This document shows positions 8,053 through 16,143 of a stretch of DNA of 64,000 bases, in pieces. The notes beneath the pieces are model-generated. The model was not told the origin of the DNA and made no database searches. It was given only the letters and a program-made list of their open reading frames with translations. The position numbers and the translations under genes are program-made. Each line of letters starts with the position of its first letter. Within the stretch, counting starts at the first letter, position 1. This stretch comes from Leifsonia sp052114085. Lineage in GTDB: Bacteria; Actinomycetota; Actinomycetes; Actinomycetales; Microbacteriaceae. The DNA is taken from the NCBI RefSeq assembly GCF_052114085.1, contig NZ_JBFREB010000001.1, forward strand, positions 2,418,001 through 2,482,000, given 5' to 3'.

Positions 8053-8673
8053 TCAGCGGCCGGGATCGCGCCTCAGCCGTCGCCGCTCTCGTCGCGACAG
8101 CGCCGCCCATGCCTCCCGCTCGGCGCGCCGATTCGCATCGGCCTCGCGGAGGCGCTCCTCACGTCGCTGCCGCCACCGGTCGACCTCCGCATCCACGTCG
8201 CGCGTCGGCGTGACCACCGGCGGCCCGCCCTGCAGCTGCCGCCGCGCCTCCACGATGCGGCGGTTGAACGTCTCGAGGTGCTCCCGCACCGCGCCTTCCG
8301 ATCCGAGCCGGTCGAGCCGCGCCTCGAGCTCCTTGTCCTCGGTCCGGAGCAGGAGCGCCGGCGGCCCGAGCCCGGTCAGCTGCTCGCGCTCGATCTTGCG
8401 GCGGATCCACCAGTCCGGGTCGTGCGTGTCGCTCAGCCCCGGCAGCGGCTTTCCCGCGCCGGGCAGGTTGTCGAAGTCGCCGCGGCGGATCGCCTGCTGG
8501 ATGGACGTCTCGACGATCTGCGCCCGCTGGTCCATCGAGGGTTGGCCGGCGTTCGCCTCTTCGACCTGTTCGCCGCGTGCCTCGGCGTCGCGCCGCAGCC
8601 GGTACCGCGCGGCGTCCACGAGCGGGTCGGACTCGCGTGCCGCGCGACGATTCTCGTCACGGTTGCGGGCCAT
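8053..8673 (-). CDS. DUF1992 (DnaJ-homologue subfamily C member 28-like) protein
   Basis: A 206-aa, highly charged protein from ATG 8673 (MARNRDENRR). The DUF1992 core covers residues about 35-95 (IQQAIRRGDFDNLPGAGKPL, then DPDWWIRRKIEREQL), and the rest is Arg/Glu-rich helix, likely coiled coil (residues 100-206). The family is named for animal DNAJC28 but this protein has no J domain; its function is unknown. An upstream in-frame extension to 8925 exists but runs through the hairpin repeat and is rejected. Confidence 0.85.
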   Translation of the reverse strand: MARNRDENRRAARESDPLVDAARYRLRRDAEARGEQVEEANAGQPSMDQRAQIVETSIQQAIRRGDFDNLPGAGKPLPGLSDTHDPDWWIRRKIEREQLTGLGPPALLLRTEDKELEARLDRLGSEGAVREHLETFNRRIVEARRQLQGGPPVVTPTRDVDAEVDRWRQRREERLREADANRRAEREAWAALSRRERRRLRRDPGR

Positions 8674-8759
8674 GTCATCAACCCTACGCCGGTCGCGGGG
8701 GCGCTTTTGGGCCGGTCCGCCCGGACGGATGGGGCCAGTCGCGAACGCAGTCGACCAGG

Positions 8760-8838
8760 CGGACGCCGAGCGAGTGCGGCCCTTCGGAACGTATGCGGTT
8801 GCGCGAGCAGCAGCAGACGTTCCGAACAGCAGCAGACA
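8760..8838 (+). repeat. 79-bp dispersed hairpin repeat, copy 2
   Basis: Matches the reverse complement of 1051-1129 at 73 of 79 positions. The internal arms TTCGGAACGTATGC and GCAGACGTTCCGAA pair with one mismatch. This copy is intergenic, upstream of the DUF1992 gene and of the small-RNA candidate. Confidence 0.85.
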
Positions 8839-8907
8839 GGGGCCCGCCGCGTGCTGCCCCCGTTGGTGAACGCCCGGTGAATTCCGAACATCTGCCCTCC
8901 CGGGCGA

Positions 8908-8935
8908 TTGACTTTGACCGGGCACCTATTACTGT
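8908..8935 (+). promoter_or_regulatory. strong-looking promoter for a short transcript
   Basis: TTGACT (8908-8913), a 16-bp spacer and TACTGT (8930-8935) give a near-consensus housekeeping promoter. Predicted start is near 8942. There is no well-placed start codon with a ribosome site before the terminator at 9007-9044. Confidence 0.5.
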
Positions 8936-8941
8936 GTGCAC

Positions 8942-9044
8942 TAAGCAACCGGATGGCAGGCTGAACCGCAGGGGGCGGGCAGCTGTACTGCATTCCCGGG
9001 TGCGCGGCGGTCGGCTTTCGGGTGAGCCGACCGCCTCAGCTTTT
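8942..9044 (+). ncRNA. candidate small RNA, about 100 nt
   Basis: The segment lies between a good promoter (8908-8935) and an intrinsic terminator: a perfect 10-bp stem GCGGTCGGCT/AGCCGACCGC (9007-9034) followed by CTCAGCTTTT. It is G-rich in the middle (GCAGGGGGCGGGCAGC) and the 5' part could fold locally. It does not match tRNA, SRP RNA, RNase P, tmRNA or the C-rich loops of 6C RNA as I know them. It could instead be an attenuated leader of the methyltransferase gene at 9084, since that start is only 39 bases beyond the T-run. Confidence 0.45.
9007..9044 (+). terminator. intrinsic terminator
   Basis: A perfect 10-bp GC-rich stem with 8-nt loop, then TTTT at 9041-9044; one of the few classic rho-independent terminators in this window. 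Confidence 0.7.
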
Positions 9045-9083
9045 AACGGGTGGTTCGTTTCGCGCTCCCGCTACGCTGACCTC

Positions 9084-9728
9084 GTGACCGACGACGAGCA
9101 CCTGCGGGCGGTGCGCGACCGTTTCGACGACCGCGCCCCCACCTACGACGACAGCGCGATGCACCGCGGTCTGGCCGCCGCCGTCGCGGCCTTCGCCTTC
9201 GCTTCCGCCGAGTTGGATGGGGTGGATGCGGTCCTCGACGTCGCGACCGGCACCGGCCTGGTGCTGCGGGCATTCCGCGACCACGGCTTCGCGGGTGCCC
9301 TCACCGGCGTGGACCTGTCCCCGCGCATGATCGACGAGGCACGCCGCCACCTCCCCGGCGCCGAACTCATCGTTGCCGACGCGACCCGGCTCGCCTTTGC
9401 GGACGCATCCTTCGACCTCGTGACGTGCGTGACGGGACTGCAGCTGTTCCCGCATCCCGACGCCGCAATCGCCGAGTGGGCCCGCGTGCTGCGCCCGCGC
9501 GGACGGGCTGTGACGGCGACGTTTCTCAGCTTCGACCCGTCCCGCCACCGCGCCGCGCCGCCGCCCGGCTTCCTCGACCACAGCCCCTTCGACTCCGTCG
9601 AGCACCTGGCCGACACGGTCGCGCCCGCCGGCTTCCGCGTGGCCCGCACGGAGACGTGGACGGACGGGGCCGACGAGCTGCTGATTGCGGAGCTGGCGCT
9701 ATCCTCCGCGGGCGCGCCCCGTTCCTAA
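9084..9728 (+). CDS. class I SAM-dependent methyltransferase (UbiE/BioC-like)
   Basis: A 214-aa protein from GTG 9084. The core starts with a RAPTYDD segment typical of Methyltransf_11/UbiE-like enzymes; motif I is VLDVATGTGLVL (residues about 51-62), the acidic SAM-ribose residue is in LTGVDLSPRM, and ADATRLAFADASFDLVTC covers motifs II-III. LQLFPHPDAAIAEWARVLRP is the usual motif IV-V region. A small-molecule substrate is likely but cannot be named. The stop overlaps the stop of the convergent gene (CTAA at 9725-9728). Confidence 0.85.
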   Translation: MTDDEHLRAVRDRFDDRAPTYDDSAMHRGLAAAVAAFAFASAELDGVDAVLDVATGTGLVLRAFRDHGFAGALTGVDLSPRMIDEARRHLPGAELIVADATRLAFADASFDLVTCVTGLQLFPHPDAAIAEWARVLRPRGRAVTATFLSFDPSRHRAAPPPGFLDHSPFDSVEHLADTVAPAGFRVARTETWTDGADELLIAELALSSAGAPRS

Positions 9729-10069
9729 CTGGCCGGGTCGTACCCGAAGGCGCGAAGCTGCTGCGGGCACCGGCACGCGGCGGCCGTCTTCGCCGCCCAC
9801 CGCACCGCCTCCTCGCGCGTCTCGACTTTGATGACCGTGAACCCACCGTCGAGCTCCTGCTCACGCCCGGGATACCCGCCGGCCGCCACCGAACCGTCCC
9901 GGCCGACCACCACGGGCTCGACTGCTTCGTCGATCCCTCCGCCGAAGACGTAGACGCCCGCATCCTTCATCTCCTGGATGACCGCGTGGCTGTCGGCGAC
10001 CACCTCCGGGAACTCGTCCTCGGTGAGAACCATAGCCGCGCTCGGAAACCAGATCAGGTAGTGCGTCAT
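9725..10069 (-). CDS. YCII-related (DGPF-type) protein
   Basis: A 114-aa single-domain protein with the ferredoxin-like YCII/DGPF fold pattern: MTHYLIWFP strand, a helix (EFPEVVADSHAVIQEMKDAG), VYVFGGGI, then DGGFTVIKVETREEAVRWAA. Members are often expressed with ECF sigma factors or act as small dimeric proteins of unknown chemistry. It stands alone here. Another short YCII-like protein lies at 25642. Confidence 0.7.
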   Translation of the reverse strand: MTHYLIWFPSAAMVLTEDEFPEVVADSHAVIQEMKDAGVYVFGGGIDEAVEPVVVGRDGSVAAGGYPGREQELDGGFTVIKVETREEAVRWAAKTAAACRCPQQLRAFGYDPAS

Positions 10070-10229
10070 CGGAACCCCTTCGTCCGGCGGCCCCCCGGCC
10101 GCACTTCGTCGCTCTGCACCCCCCGCACCCTAGCCACCGCGCGCCCCGATGTCACCCGTTGCGGCCGGTCGTCACCGTCGCCGCCGTCGCCGCCGCAGAG
10201 TGAGCGTCCACCGATCGGGTGCGGGGATC

Positions 10230-10235
10230 TAAAGT
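10230..10235 (+). promoter_or_regulatory. -10 box for leaderless gene at 10242
   Basis: TAAAGT ends seven bases before the GTG start, so the transcript would begin at or next to the start codon. Confidence 0.45.
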
Positions 10236-10241
10236 CGGACC

Positions 10242-10448
10242 GTGAAGCGAATGTGGCTGTTCCTCGTCCTCGGCATCGTCCTGGTACTCCTCGGGCTGGT
10301 GTGGACGCTGCAAGGGTTCAACGTGATCGGCGGGTCCGCCATGAGCGGTTCGTCGCTCTGGGCGACGGTCGGACCGATCGTGCTGGTGGTCGGGGTGGTG
10401 CTCATCGTGGTCGGGGTCGTGCGGGGGCGGCGGCGCGGGGCGCGTTGA
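10242..10448 (+). CDS. small two-helix membrane protein
   Basis: A 68-aa protein starting at GTG 10242 without ribosome site, apparently leaderless. Two membrane helices (residues 4-25 and 43-60) flank a short Gly/Ser loop, and the C-terminus is Arg-rich (RGRRRGAR), predicting both ends inside. Small proteins of this layout are common in actinobacteria; function unknown. It probably shares a transcript with the gene at 10469. Confidence 0.6.
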   Translation: MKRMWLFLVLGIVLVLLGLVWTLQGFNVIGGSAMSGSSLWATVGPIVLVVGVVLIVVGVVRGRRRGAR

Positions 10449-10468
10449 GCGGGTGAAAGGAACTTCGA

Positions 10469-10858
10469 ATGACCGAAGGAACGAAAGAGGATCCGTGGAC
10501 GCTGACCACCGCCCCGGGCACATCCGAATATCTGATGTACATCGACGGTGACGAGCTGGTCTGCCAGGTCGGATCGACGCAGCTCAAATACCAGGCGCGG
10601 GCGATCGACGACCTGCACGCGTGGCTGGTCGAGCAGGCGGATTGGGTTCCGCTCGGCGCCGCAGACGAACAAAAGCCGGCCGCCGAAGGCACGGTCGAGG
10701 CGTGGGGTCGGTCGGAGACGAATCCGGTCGGCGGGTGGTACGGGTTGCGCAAGGGATACCGCGGGCGCTTCGGGATGTATCTGCCGCCGTTGCTCGAGAA
10801 GCTGGGGCGCGCGGAGCTGACCCACACTCCCCGGAACAACAGCGTGCGGGCTATCTGA
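10469..10858 (+). CDS. conserved actinobacterial protein of unknown function (DUF6855-like)
   Basis: A 129-aa soluble protein preceded by GAAAGGAA at suitable spacing. It has a fixed pattern of aromatic/Gly segments (PWTLTTAPGTSEYLMY, DDLHAWLVEQADWVPLG, GGWYGLRKGYRGRFGMYLPP) that I recall as a short actinobacterial family, probably DUF6855; the number is uncertain. No catalytic motif is evident. It lies 20 bases after the small membrane protein gene. Confidence 0.65.
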   Translation: MTEGTKEDPWTLTTAPGTSEYLMYIDGDELVCQVGSTQLKYQARAIDDLHAWLVEQADWVPLGAADEQKPAAEGTVEAWGRSETNPVGGWYGLRKGYRGRFGMYLPPLLEKLGRAELTHTPRNNSVRAI

Positions 10859-10869
10859 TCCCTCGCGTC

Positions 10870-11859
10870 TCAGAGCCGGTTGACCGCCGCCTCCGGCACT
10901 CCCGCCGTCGCCGCGGCCACCGCGTTCTGCGCCTGCACGCGTACGTACTCCACCTCGGTGAAGCGCGAGAAGTAGGCGATGTGCGGGGTCAGCACCACGT
11001 CGTCCCGCCCGATGAGGGGATGGCCGGGCTCGGGCGGCTCCTGGTCGAGCACGTCCAGCGCCGCACCCGACAGGTGGCCGGCATCTAGTGCCGCGACGAG
11101 CGCCGCATTGTCGATGAGACCGCCGCGCGAGACGTTGACCAGAATGGAGCCGGCGGGCATCTGCGCGAGAAAGGCGGCGTCCACCATCCCTGCTGTCGTG
11201 GCGGTCAGCGGCATGTGCAGCGAGAGCACGTCCGATGCGGCCCGGACGTCCTCCAGGCTCGCGCGCGTGATGCCGAGGCGGTCGAGGTCGGCCGCGATCT
11301 CCGGGGTGTCCGGCAGCATCGGGTCGTAGCCGAGCACGCGGCCGAACAGGGGTCCGGCGAGGCGGGCGAACTCGCGGCCGATCTTGCCGAGGCCGAGGAT
11401 TCCGAGGGTCAGCTCGCTCAGCCGCGGCGGCGGCACCGCAGCGCGCTCGTTCCAGCGCCCCGGGGTGGCCGACGCCGTATAGAACGGGAGCTGTCGCGCG
11501 CTCGCCAGCAGCAGGGCGAGCGCGTGCGTCGCCACCTCCTCCGTCGCAGCTCCCGGCACATTCGTCACCCAGACGCCGTGCTCGGTGGCGGCCTCCACAT
11601 CCACGTAGTCGAAGCCCATCGACATGAGCGCGATGACCTTCAGCCGCGGGAGGGATGCGATCATCTCACGGGTGATGGCGGCGTAGCCGGGGAGGATCGC
11701 GTCGGCGTCCTGCGCGCCCGCGACGATCGCCGCCGGATCGCGCGTGCCCAGCACGCGGACGTCGAAGCCGTGCGACTCGAGCAGGGCGATCCCCACCGAG
11801 GGGTCGGTGTCGTCGACGTCGGTGTAGACCGCGACCGGCCTGCGGCCGGCTTCACTCAT
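10870..11859 (-). CDS. D-2-hydroxyacid dehydrogenase, NAD-dependent
   Basis: A 329-aa enzyme. The NAD-binding Rossmann motif is LGILGLGKIGREFA (residues about 149-162); catalytic residues fit the family: Arg in LVNVSRGGLID (about 239), Glu in DVLDQEPPEP (about 268) and His in VVLTPHIAYFS (about 286). Length and motif order match phosphoglycerate/glyoxylate-type dehydrogenases, including C-terminal-binding-protein relatives. Its start overlaps the stop of the ureohydrolase gene by eight bases, so it is last gene of the five-gene catabolic cluster 17490-10870. Likely role is reduction or oxidation of a 2-keto/2-hydroxy acid generated in that pathway. Confidence 0.85.
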   Translation of the reverse strand: MSEAGRRPVAVYTDVDDTDPSVGIALLESHGFDVRVLGTRDPAAIVAGAQDADAILPGYAAITREMIASLPRLKVIALMSMGFDYVDVEAATEHGVWVTNVPGAATEEVATHALALLLASARQLPFYTASATPGRWNERAAVPPPRLSELTLGILGLGKIGREFARLAGPLFGRVLGYDPMLPDTPEIAADLDRLGITRASLEDVRAASDVLSLHMPLTATTAGMVDAAFLAQMPAGSILVNVSRGGLIDNAALVAALDAGHLSGAALDVLDQEPPEPGHPLIGRDDVVLTPHIAYFSRFTEVEYVRVQAQNAVAAATAGVPEAAVNRL

Positions 11860-12838
11860 CGTCGCTCCCGCGCGGGTGGGCGCTGCCCTCGCGCACGATC
11901 ACCTGTGCCATCGCCGTCATCAGCTCGTACGCGACGTTGGCCGCGGCGATCCCGGTGACCTGGGCATGGTCGTAGGCGGGCGCGACCTCGACCACGTCAG
12001 CGCCGACGATGTTGAGGTCGGTCAGTCCGCGCAGCAACCGCAGCAGCTCACGACTGGTGAGTCCGCCCGCCTCCGGAGTGCCGGTGCCGGGCGCGTGCGC
12101 CGGGTCGAGCACGTCGATGTCGATCGAGATGTAGAGCGGCTTGTCGCCGATGCGGGTGCGGATGCGCTCGAGGGCAGCAGGGATGCCGTGCTCCTCGATG
12201 TACTCGCTCGACACGATCGAGAACCCCAGGCGCTCGTCGTCCTCCAGATCCTGCTTGGAGTAGAGCGGCCCGCGCGTCCCGACGTGCACCGACGCGGTCC
12301 GGTCGAGGTACCCCTCCTCCGACGCGCGGCGAAAGGGCGTGCCGTGGGTGATCGGCTCGTCGAAGTAGGTGTCCCAGGTGTCGAGGTGCGCGTCGAAGTG
12401 CAGGACCGCGACCGGGCCGTGCTTCTCGCTGATGGCCTTGAGCAGCGGATACGCGATGGTGTGGTCGCCGCCGATCGTGAGGATGCGCTGCACCCGGCCG
12501 CCCAGGTCGCTTGCGGCCTCGGCGATCTGCCGAACGGCTTCGTCGATGTGGAACGGGTTCACGGCGATGTCGCCGGCGTCGGCGACCTGCACAGCCTCCC
12601 AGCCCGAGAAGTCCTGCGCCGGGTTGTACGGACGAAGCAGCCGGCTGGAGGCGCGCACGTGCTCCGGGCCGAAGCGCGCACCCGGCCGGTAGCTGACCCC
12701 GGTATCGAAGGGGATGCCGACGACAGCCAGGTCGACGGCCGGAACGTCCTCGAGACGCGGCAGCCGGGCGAAGGTGGAGAGTCCCGCGTAGCGCGGAGTC
12801 TTCGAAGCGTCGGCGGGGCCGATGGGTGGCGTGGTCAT
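11852..12838 (-). CDS. ureohydrolase: agmatinase or guanidinobutyrase type
   Basis: A 328-aa arginase-superfamily enzyme. The two-manganese site is complete: His126 in GGDHTIAYP, Asp149-His151-Asp153 in HFDAHLDTW, and Asp240/Asp242 in SIDIDVLDP. PGTGTPEAGGLTSRE following the last motif is typical of agmatinase/guanidinobutyrase rather than arginase. It hydrolyses a guanidino compound to urea plus an amine. The gene follows a ThDP decarboxylase related to 2-ketoarginine decarboxylase, which would make 4-guanidinobutyrate a sensible substrate. Substrate preference is inference from context. Confidence 0.85.
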   Translation of the reverse strand: MTTPPIGPADASKTPRYAGLSTFARLPRLEDVPAVDLAVVGIPFDTGVSYRPGARFGPEHVRASSRLLRPYNPAQDFSGWEAVQVADAGDIAVNPFHIDEAVRQIAEAASDLGGRVQRILTIGGDHTIAYPLLKAISEKHGPVAVLHFDAHLDTWDTYFDEPITHGTPFRRASEEGYLDRTASVHVGTRGPLYSKQDLEDDERLGFSIVSSEYIEEHGIPAALERIRTRIGDKPLYISIDIDVLDPAHAPGTGTPEAGGLTSRELLRLLRGLTDLNIVGADVVEVAPAYDHAQVTGIAAANVAYELMTAMAQVIVREGSAHPRGSDDE

Positions 12839-12853
12839 GTCGTGGTCCTCGTA

Positions 12854-14452
12854 TTACTTCGTGAAGGTGGACTGCGGCAGGTGGATGAGGTGCAATCCGC
12901 CTGCATCCCCCGCGGCCGCGACGGCCCGGGAAAGCTCGCCGGCGGAGCCGACGCGGTGCCCGGTGCCGCCGAACGCGTCGGCGACGGCGGCCCAGTCGGG
13001 CTGGGCGAGATCGACCGCGATCGGGGCGATGCCCGCATCCACCTCGTTCTGCTTGATCTCGGCGTACCCGCCGTTGTCGACGACGATCACCGTGACATCG
13101 AGGCGCTGTTCGACCACCGTGATCAGCTCCTGCACCGAGAACATCAGCGCGCCGTCACCGACCACCGCGAACACCGGTCGATCCGAACGCGCGACCCGCG
13201 AACCGATCGCGGCGGGCAGGCCGTAGCCGAGCGTGGCGTAGGTGGCCATGTACGGGGTGGAGTTCGGGGTGGCGACCTTCAGCCGGTTCAGCAGACCCCA
13301 GTAGGCGATCTGCGAGGAGTCCGTGGTCACGATCGCGTCGGCCGGCAGGGTCGCGGCGATGGCGTCGGCAAGGTCGGTGTTGATGGCGGAGAGCTCGGCG
13401 CACTCGGCACCGACCGCTTCCAGCGTCTCGGCCACCCGGGCGTCAGCGTTGGGCGTTCCCGTTCCGAGTGCATCCACCAGGGCGGCGAGCGCGACCGCCG
13501 CGTCGGCGACGATCCCCACCTCCACCGGCTGGTTCTTCGCGAGCTGCGAGGCGACCACGTCGATGCGGATGACATGCCCGCTGGCCTCCAGCGCATCCAC
13601 CCACAGCTCGGCCTCGCCCAGCTTCGAGCCGACCACGAGCAGCACGTCGGCGACGCGGGCGCGGTTGCGCGCGGCGGCCAGCCGCAGGTTGGAACCGAGG
13701 GAGAGCGGGTGCCGCTCGTCGAGCACGCCCTTGGCGTTCAGCGTGGTGACCACGGGTGCGCCGAGGCGCTCCGCCAGCGCGCGCAACTCGTCCGTTGCGC
13801 CACGCGACCCGCCCCCGGCGAGGATCACCGGATCCGTCGCGCCGGCCAGCAGCCGAGCGGCCTCGGCGATCGCCGCAGCGTCCGGGGCCGCCGGTGCTGC
13901 AGGGATGCGCGCCGCGAGCGCATCCGCCGCCGGCTCCGTCTCCTCCTCCAGCAGGTCGAGCGGAACCTCGATGTAGACGGGGCGCGGACGCCCGGTCGCG
14001 AACAGCGCGAACGCGTCGTGGACGGCCTCCACGGCCTCCTGCACCGACTGCACCCGGCGCCCCCACTCGACGATCGCGGAGGCGGCGCCCAGCTGGTCCT
14101 TCGTCTCGTGCAGCGTGCCCACGTCGGCGAACTCGCGCCCGCGTGCGGGGCCCGGCGAGAGGATGATCATCGGCCGCGACTCGCAGTACGCGGTGCCCGC
14201 CGCCGAGAGAGCGTTCAGCAGGCCAGGCCCGCTCGTCGTGATCACCACGCCCGGCTTCCCGGTCTGCAGGGACCAGCCGTCGGCCGCGTATCCCGCACCC
14301 TGCTCGTGACGGGTGGTCACGGGATGCACGCCGAGCGCCGTCAGTGGCCGGTAGAACTCGAGGTTGTGGGTGCCCGGGATGCCGAACACCGTGTCGATGC
14401 CGTAGTTGCGGAGGGTCTCGATGAGCACCCAGCCGGTCGTGCGTGCCGTCAT
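12854..14452 (-). CDS. ThDP-dependent decarboxylase, 5-guanidino-2-oxopentanoate decarboxylase-like
   Basis: A 532-aa enzyme with the three-domain plan of acetolactate synthase relatives. N-domain (1-165): FGIPGTHNLEFYRPL and TTRHEQGAGYAADG with the ThDP-activating Glu50. Middle domain (190-330). C-domain: VVGDGALMFS leading to the Mg-ThDP end in IVVDNGGY. Several N-domain segments (GIPGTHNLEFYR, TLHETKDQ) recall AruI-type 2-ketoarginine decarboxylases more than IlvB, but this is from memory. Start ATG 14452 overlaps the amidohydrolase stop as ATGA. A longer open frame upstream is an artefact of GC-rich DNA. Confidence 0.75.
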   Translation of the reverse strand: MTARTTGWVLIETLRNYGIDTVFGIPGTHNLEFYRPLTALGVHPVTTRHEQGAGYAADGWSLQTGKPGVVITTSGPGLLNALSAAGTAYCESRPMIILSPGPARGREFADVGTLHETKDQLGAASAIVEWGRRVQSVQEAVEAVHDAFALFATGRPRPVYIEVPLDLLEEETEPAADALAARIPAAPAAPDAAAIAEAARLLAGATDPVILAGGGSRGATDELRALAERLGAPVVTTLNAKGVLDERHPLSLGSNLRLAAARNRARVADVLLVVGSKLGEAELWVDALEASGHVIRIDVVASQLAKNQPVEVGIVADAAVALAALVDALGTGTPNADARVAETLEAVGAECAELSAINTDLADAIAATLPADAIVTTDSSQIAYWGLLNRLKVATPNSTPYMATYATLGYGLPAAIGSRVARSDRPVFAVVGDGALMFSVQELITVVEQRLDVTVIVVDNGGYAEIKQNEVDAGIAPIAVDLAQPDWAAVADAFGGTGHRVGSAGELSRAVAAAGDAGGLHLIHLPQSTFTK

Positions 14453-16140
14453 GCCGCAGCGCCCTCCAGAACCCGCGCGCTTTCGAACCGGATGATGCCA
14501 TCGACCCAGGTCTCGCGCACCGGGATGGCCGCGATCGCCTCGGCCTCGACTGTCAGCGGGTTCGCATCCAGGACCACGAAGTCGGCGCGCTTGCCCGGCG
14601 CGAGCGAGCCGAGCTCGTTCTCGCGGCCGAGAGTGATCGCACCCTCCAGGGTGTGCGCCCGCAGCGCCGCCTCCGCGCTGATGCGCAGGCTGTCCGGTCC
14701 GAGCTTGTGGCCGCGACGCGTGACGCGTGTGACCGCCGCCTGGATCGCCTCCAGCGGGCGCGGTTCGGCGACCGGCGCATCCGACGAGATGGTCACGGGC
14801 ACGCCCGCCTCGATGAACTCGCCGAGCGGGTTGAACCGCTCGCCGGGGGTGCCGATGGCCTGCTCGACTCCCTCTCCCCAGTTGTAGTAGTGCTGTGTCT
14901 GGTTCACCGGGCGGATGCCGAGGCGTGCCATCCGCGTGATCTCCTCCGGAGCAGGCAGCCCGCAGTGCTCGATGCGGTGTCGCGCGTCGGAGTCGGGGTG
15001 CTCGGCGAGCACCTGCTCCAGCGCATCCACCACCATCGCGATGGCCGTCGGCGACTGCGCGTGCGTCGCGGTTTGCAGGCCGGCCTCGTGCGCCTTGGCC
15101 ACCAGCCCGGCGTACTCTTCCGGCTCGTGGTAGAGCTGGCCGGTGCGGCACGGGTCGCCCACGTACCCCTCCGGGAAGTACGCGGTCCAGCCGCCGAGCG
15201 TCCCGTCGGCGTACAACTTGATGCCGGCCGCCGAGAGGAACGCATTGCCGAACGGTCCGGTGAGCCCGAGGTCGACGACCTGGTCGAGCAGGTGCGAGAG
15301 GAAGTACATCGAGACGCGCACCGAGAGCTCGCCGCGATCGGCCATCGCGAGGTAGGCCGCGAATTCGCGCTTCGACACCTGCGCGTCGCCGAGCGCCGTC
15401 ACACCGGCCGAGAGGAACTCTCGCTGCGCGATGTCGAGCTGCCGCTGGTGCTCGGCCGGCTCGTCCCCGAGGTGGAAGTTCGGGCCGTGGTGGCCGATCT
15501 TCACTCCGTGCAGCCCGGTGAGCACGTTGCACGCCGCGTCGGAGAGCTCGCCCGTGAGCTCCCCGTCCGCGTCGCGGAAGAACTCGCCGCCCTCGGGGTT
15601 GGGCGAGTCGCGGGTGATGCCGTACTTCTCGAGCGTGAAGCTGTTCACGACTCCCCCGTGTCCGGAGGCGTTCATGATGTACACCTCGCGGTCGGTCGCG
15701 ATCCGGTCGAGCTCCTCCTTGGTGGGGTGGCGCCGCTCGGCCAGGTTGCGCTGCTCGTAGCCGTAGCCGCGCAGGGGGACGCCGGCCGGCAGCCGGTGGG
15801 CGCCCTCCCGCATCAGCTCCACGATCTCCGGGATGGACGACGCCTTGGCCGGGCTGACATCCACCCACGTGAGCAGCTGGCCGTACATCAGCGGATGCGC
15901 GTGCGCGTCGATGAAGCCGGGAACGATCGTGGCGCCCGGGTAGTCTGCCCGGCGCGCCTCGACGCCCGCGGCCCGCGCCGCCTCCTCGACCTCGGCGACA
16001 GTGCCGATGGCGAGGATCGTGCCGCCCGCGGTGAGCATCGCTTCGGCGCGCGGGGCGTGATCGTCGATGGTCAGGATGACGTCGGCCGTCACGATCGTGG
16101 GGGCCGAGTCGCGGGCGTCGTAGGTGGCCAGGTGTCGCAT
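14449..16140 (-). CDS. metal-dependent amidohydrolase, YtcJ-like
   Basis: A 563-aa amidohydrolase-superfamily enzyme. An N-terminal beta-sandwich (ADVILTIDDHAPRAEAML) is followed by the metal motif PGFIDAHAHP (residues about 74-83); later motifs are THAQ (about 353), IEHCG (about 390) and the metal Asp in ISSDAPVAEP (about 467). The C-terminal GSLAPGKRADFVVLD is the usual sandwich return. Length and motif spacing fit the YtcJ/Amidohydro_3 group that deacylates or opens amide rings. It is cotranscribed with the permease and decarboxylase genes, so it probably opens the imported substrate. Confidence 0.82.
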   Translation of the reverse strand: MRHLATYDARDSAPTIVTADVILTIDDHAPRAEAMLTAGGTILAIGTVAEVEEAARAAGVEARRADYPGATIVPGFIDAHAHPLMYGQLLTWVDVSPAKASSIPEIVELMREGAHRLPAGVPLRGYGYEQRNLAERRHPTKEELDRIATDREVYIMNASGHGGVVNSFTLEKYGITRDSPNPEGGEFFRDADGELTGELSDAACNVLTGLHGVKIGHHGPNFHLGDEPAEHQRQLDIAQREFLSAGVTALGDAQVSKREFAAYLAMADRGELSVRVSMYFLSHLLDQVVDLGLTGPFGNAFLSAAGIKLYADGTLGGWTAYFPEGYVGDPCRTGQLYHEPEEYAGLVAKAHEAGLQTATHAQSPTAIAMVVDALEQVLAEHPDSDARHRIEHCGLPAPEEITRMARLGIRPVNQTQHYYNWGEGVEQAIGTPGERFNPLGEFIEAGVPVTISSDAPVAEPRPLEAIQAAVTRVTRRGHKLGPDSLRISAEAALRAHTLEGAITLGRENELGSLAPGKRADFVVLDANPLTVEAEAIAAIPVRETWVDGIIRFESARVLEGAAA

Positions 16141-16143
16141 GGG

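Noticed and set aside
8674..8925. N-terminal extension of the DUF1992 protein
   Set aside because: It would translate the hairpin repeat and lacks family similarity; ATG 8673 matches the expected start.
8942..9044. 6C RNA
   Set aside because: The loops are not runs of six C on the transcribed strand.
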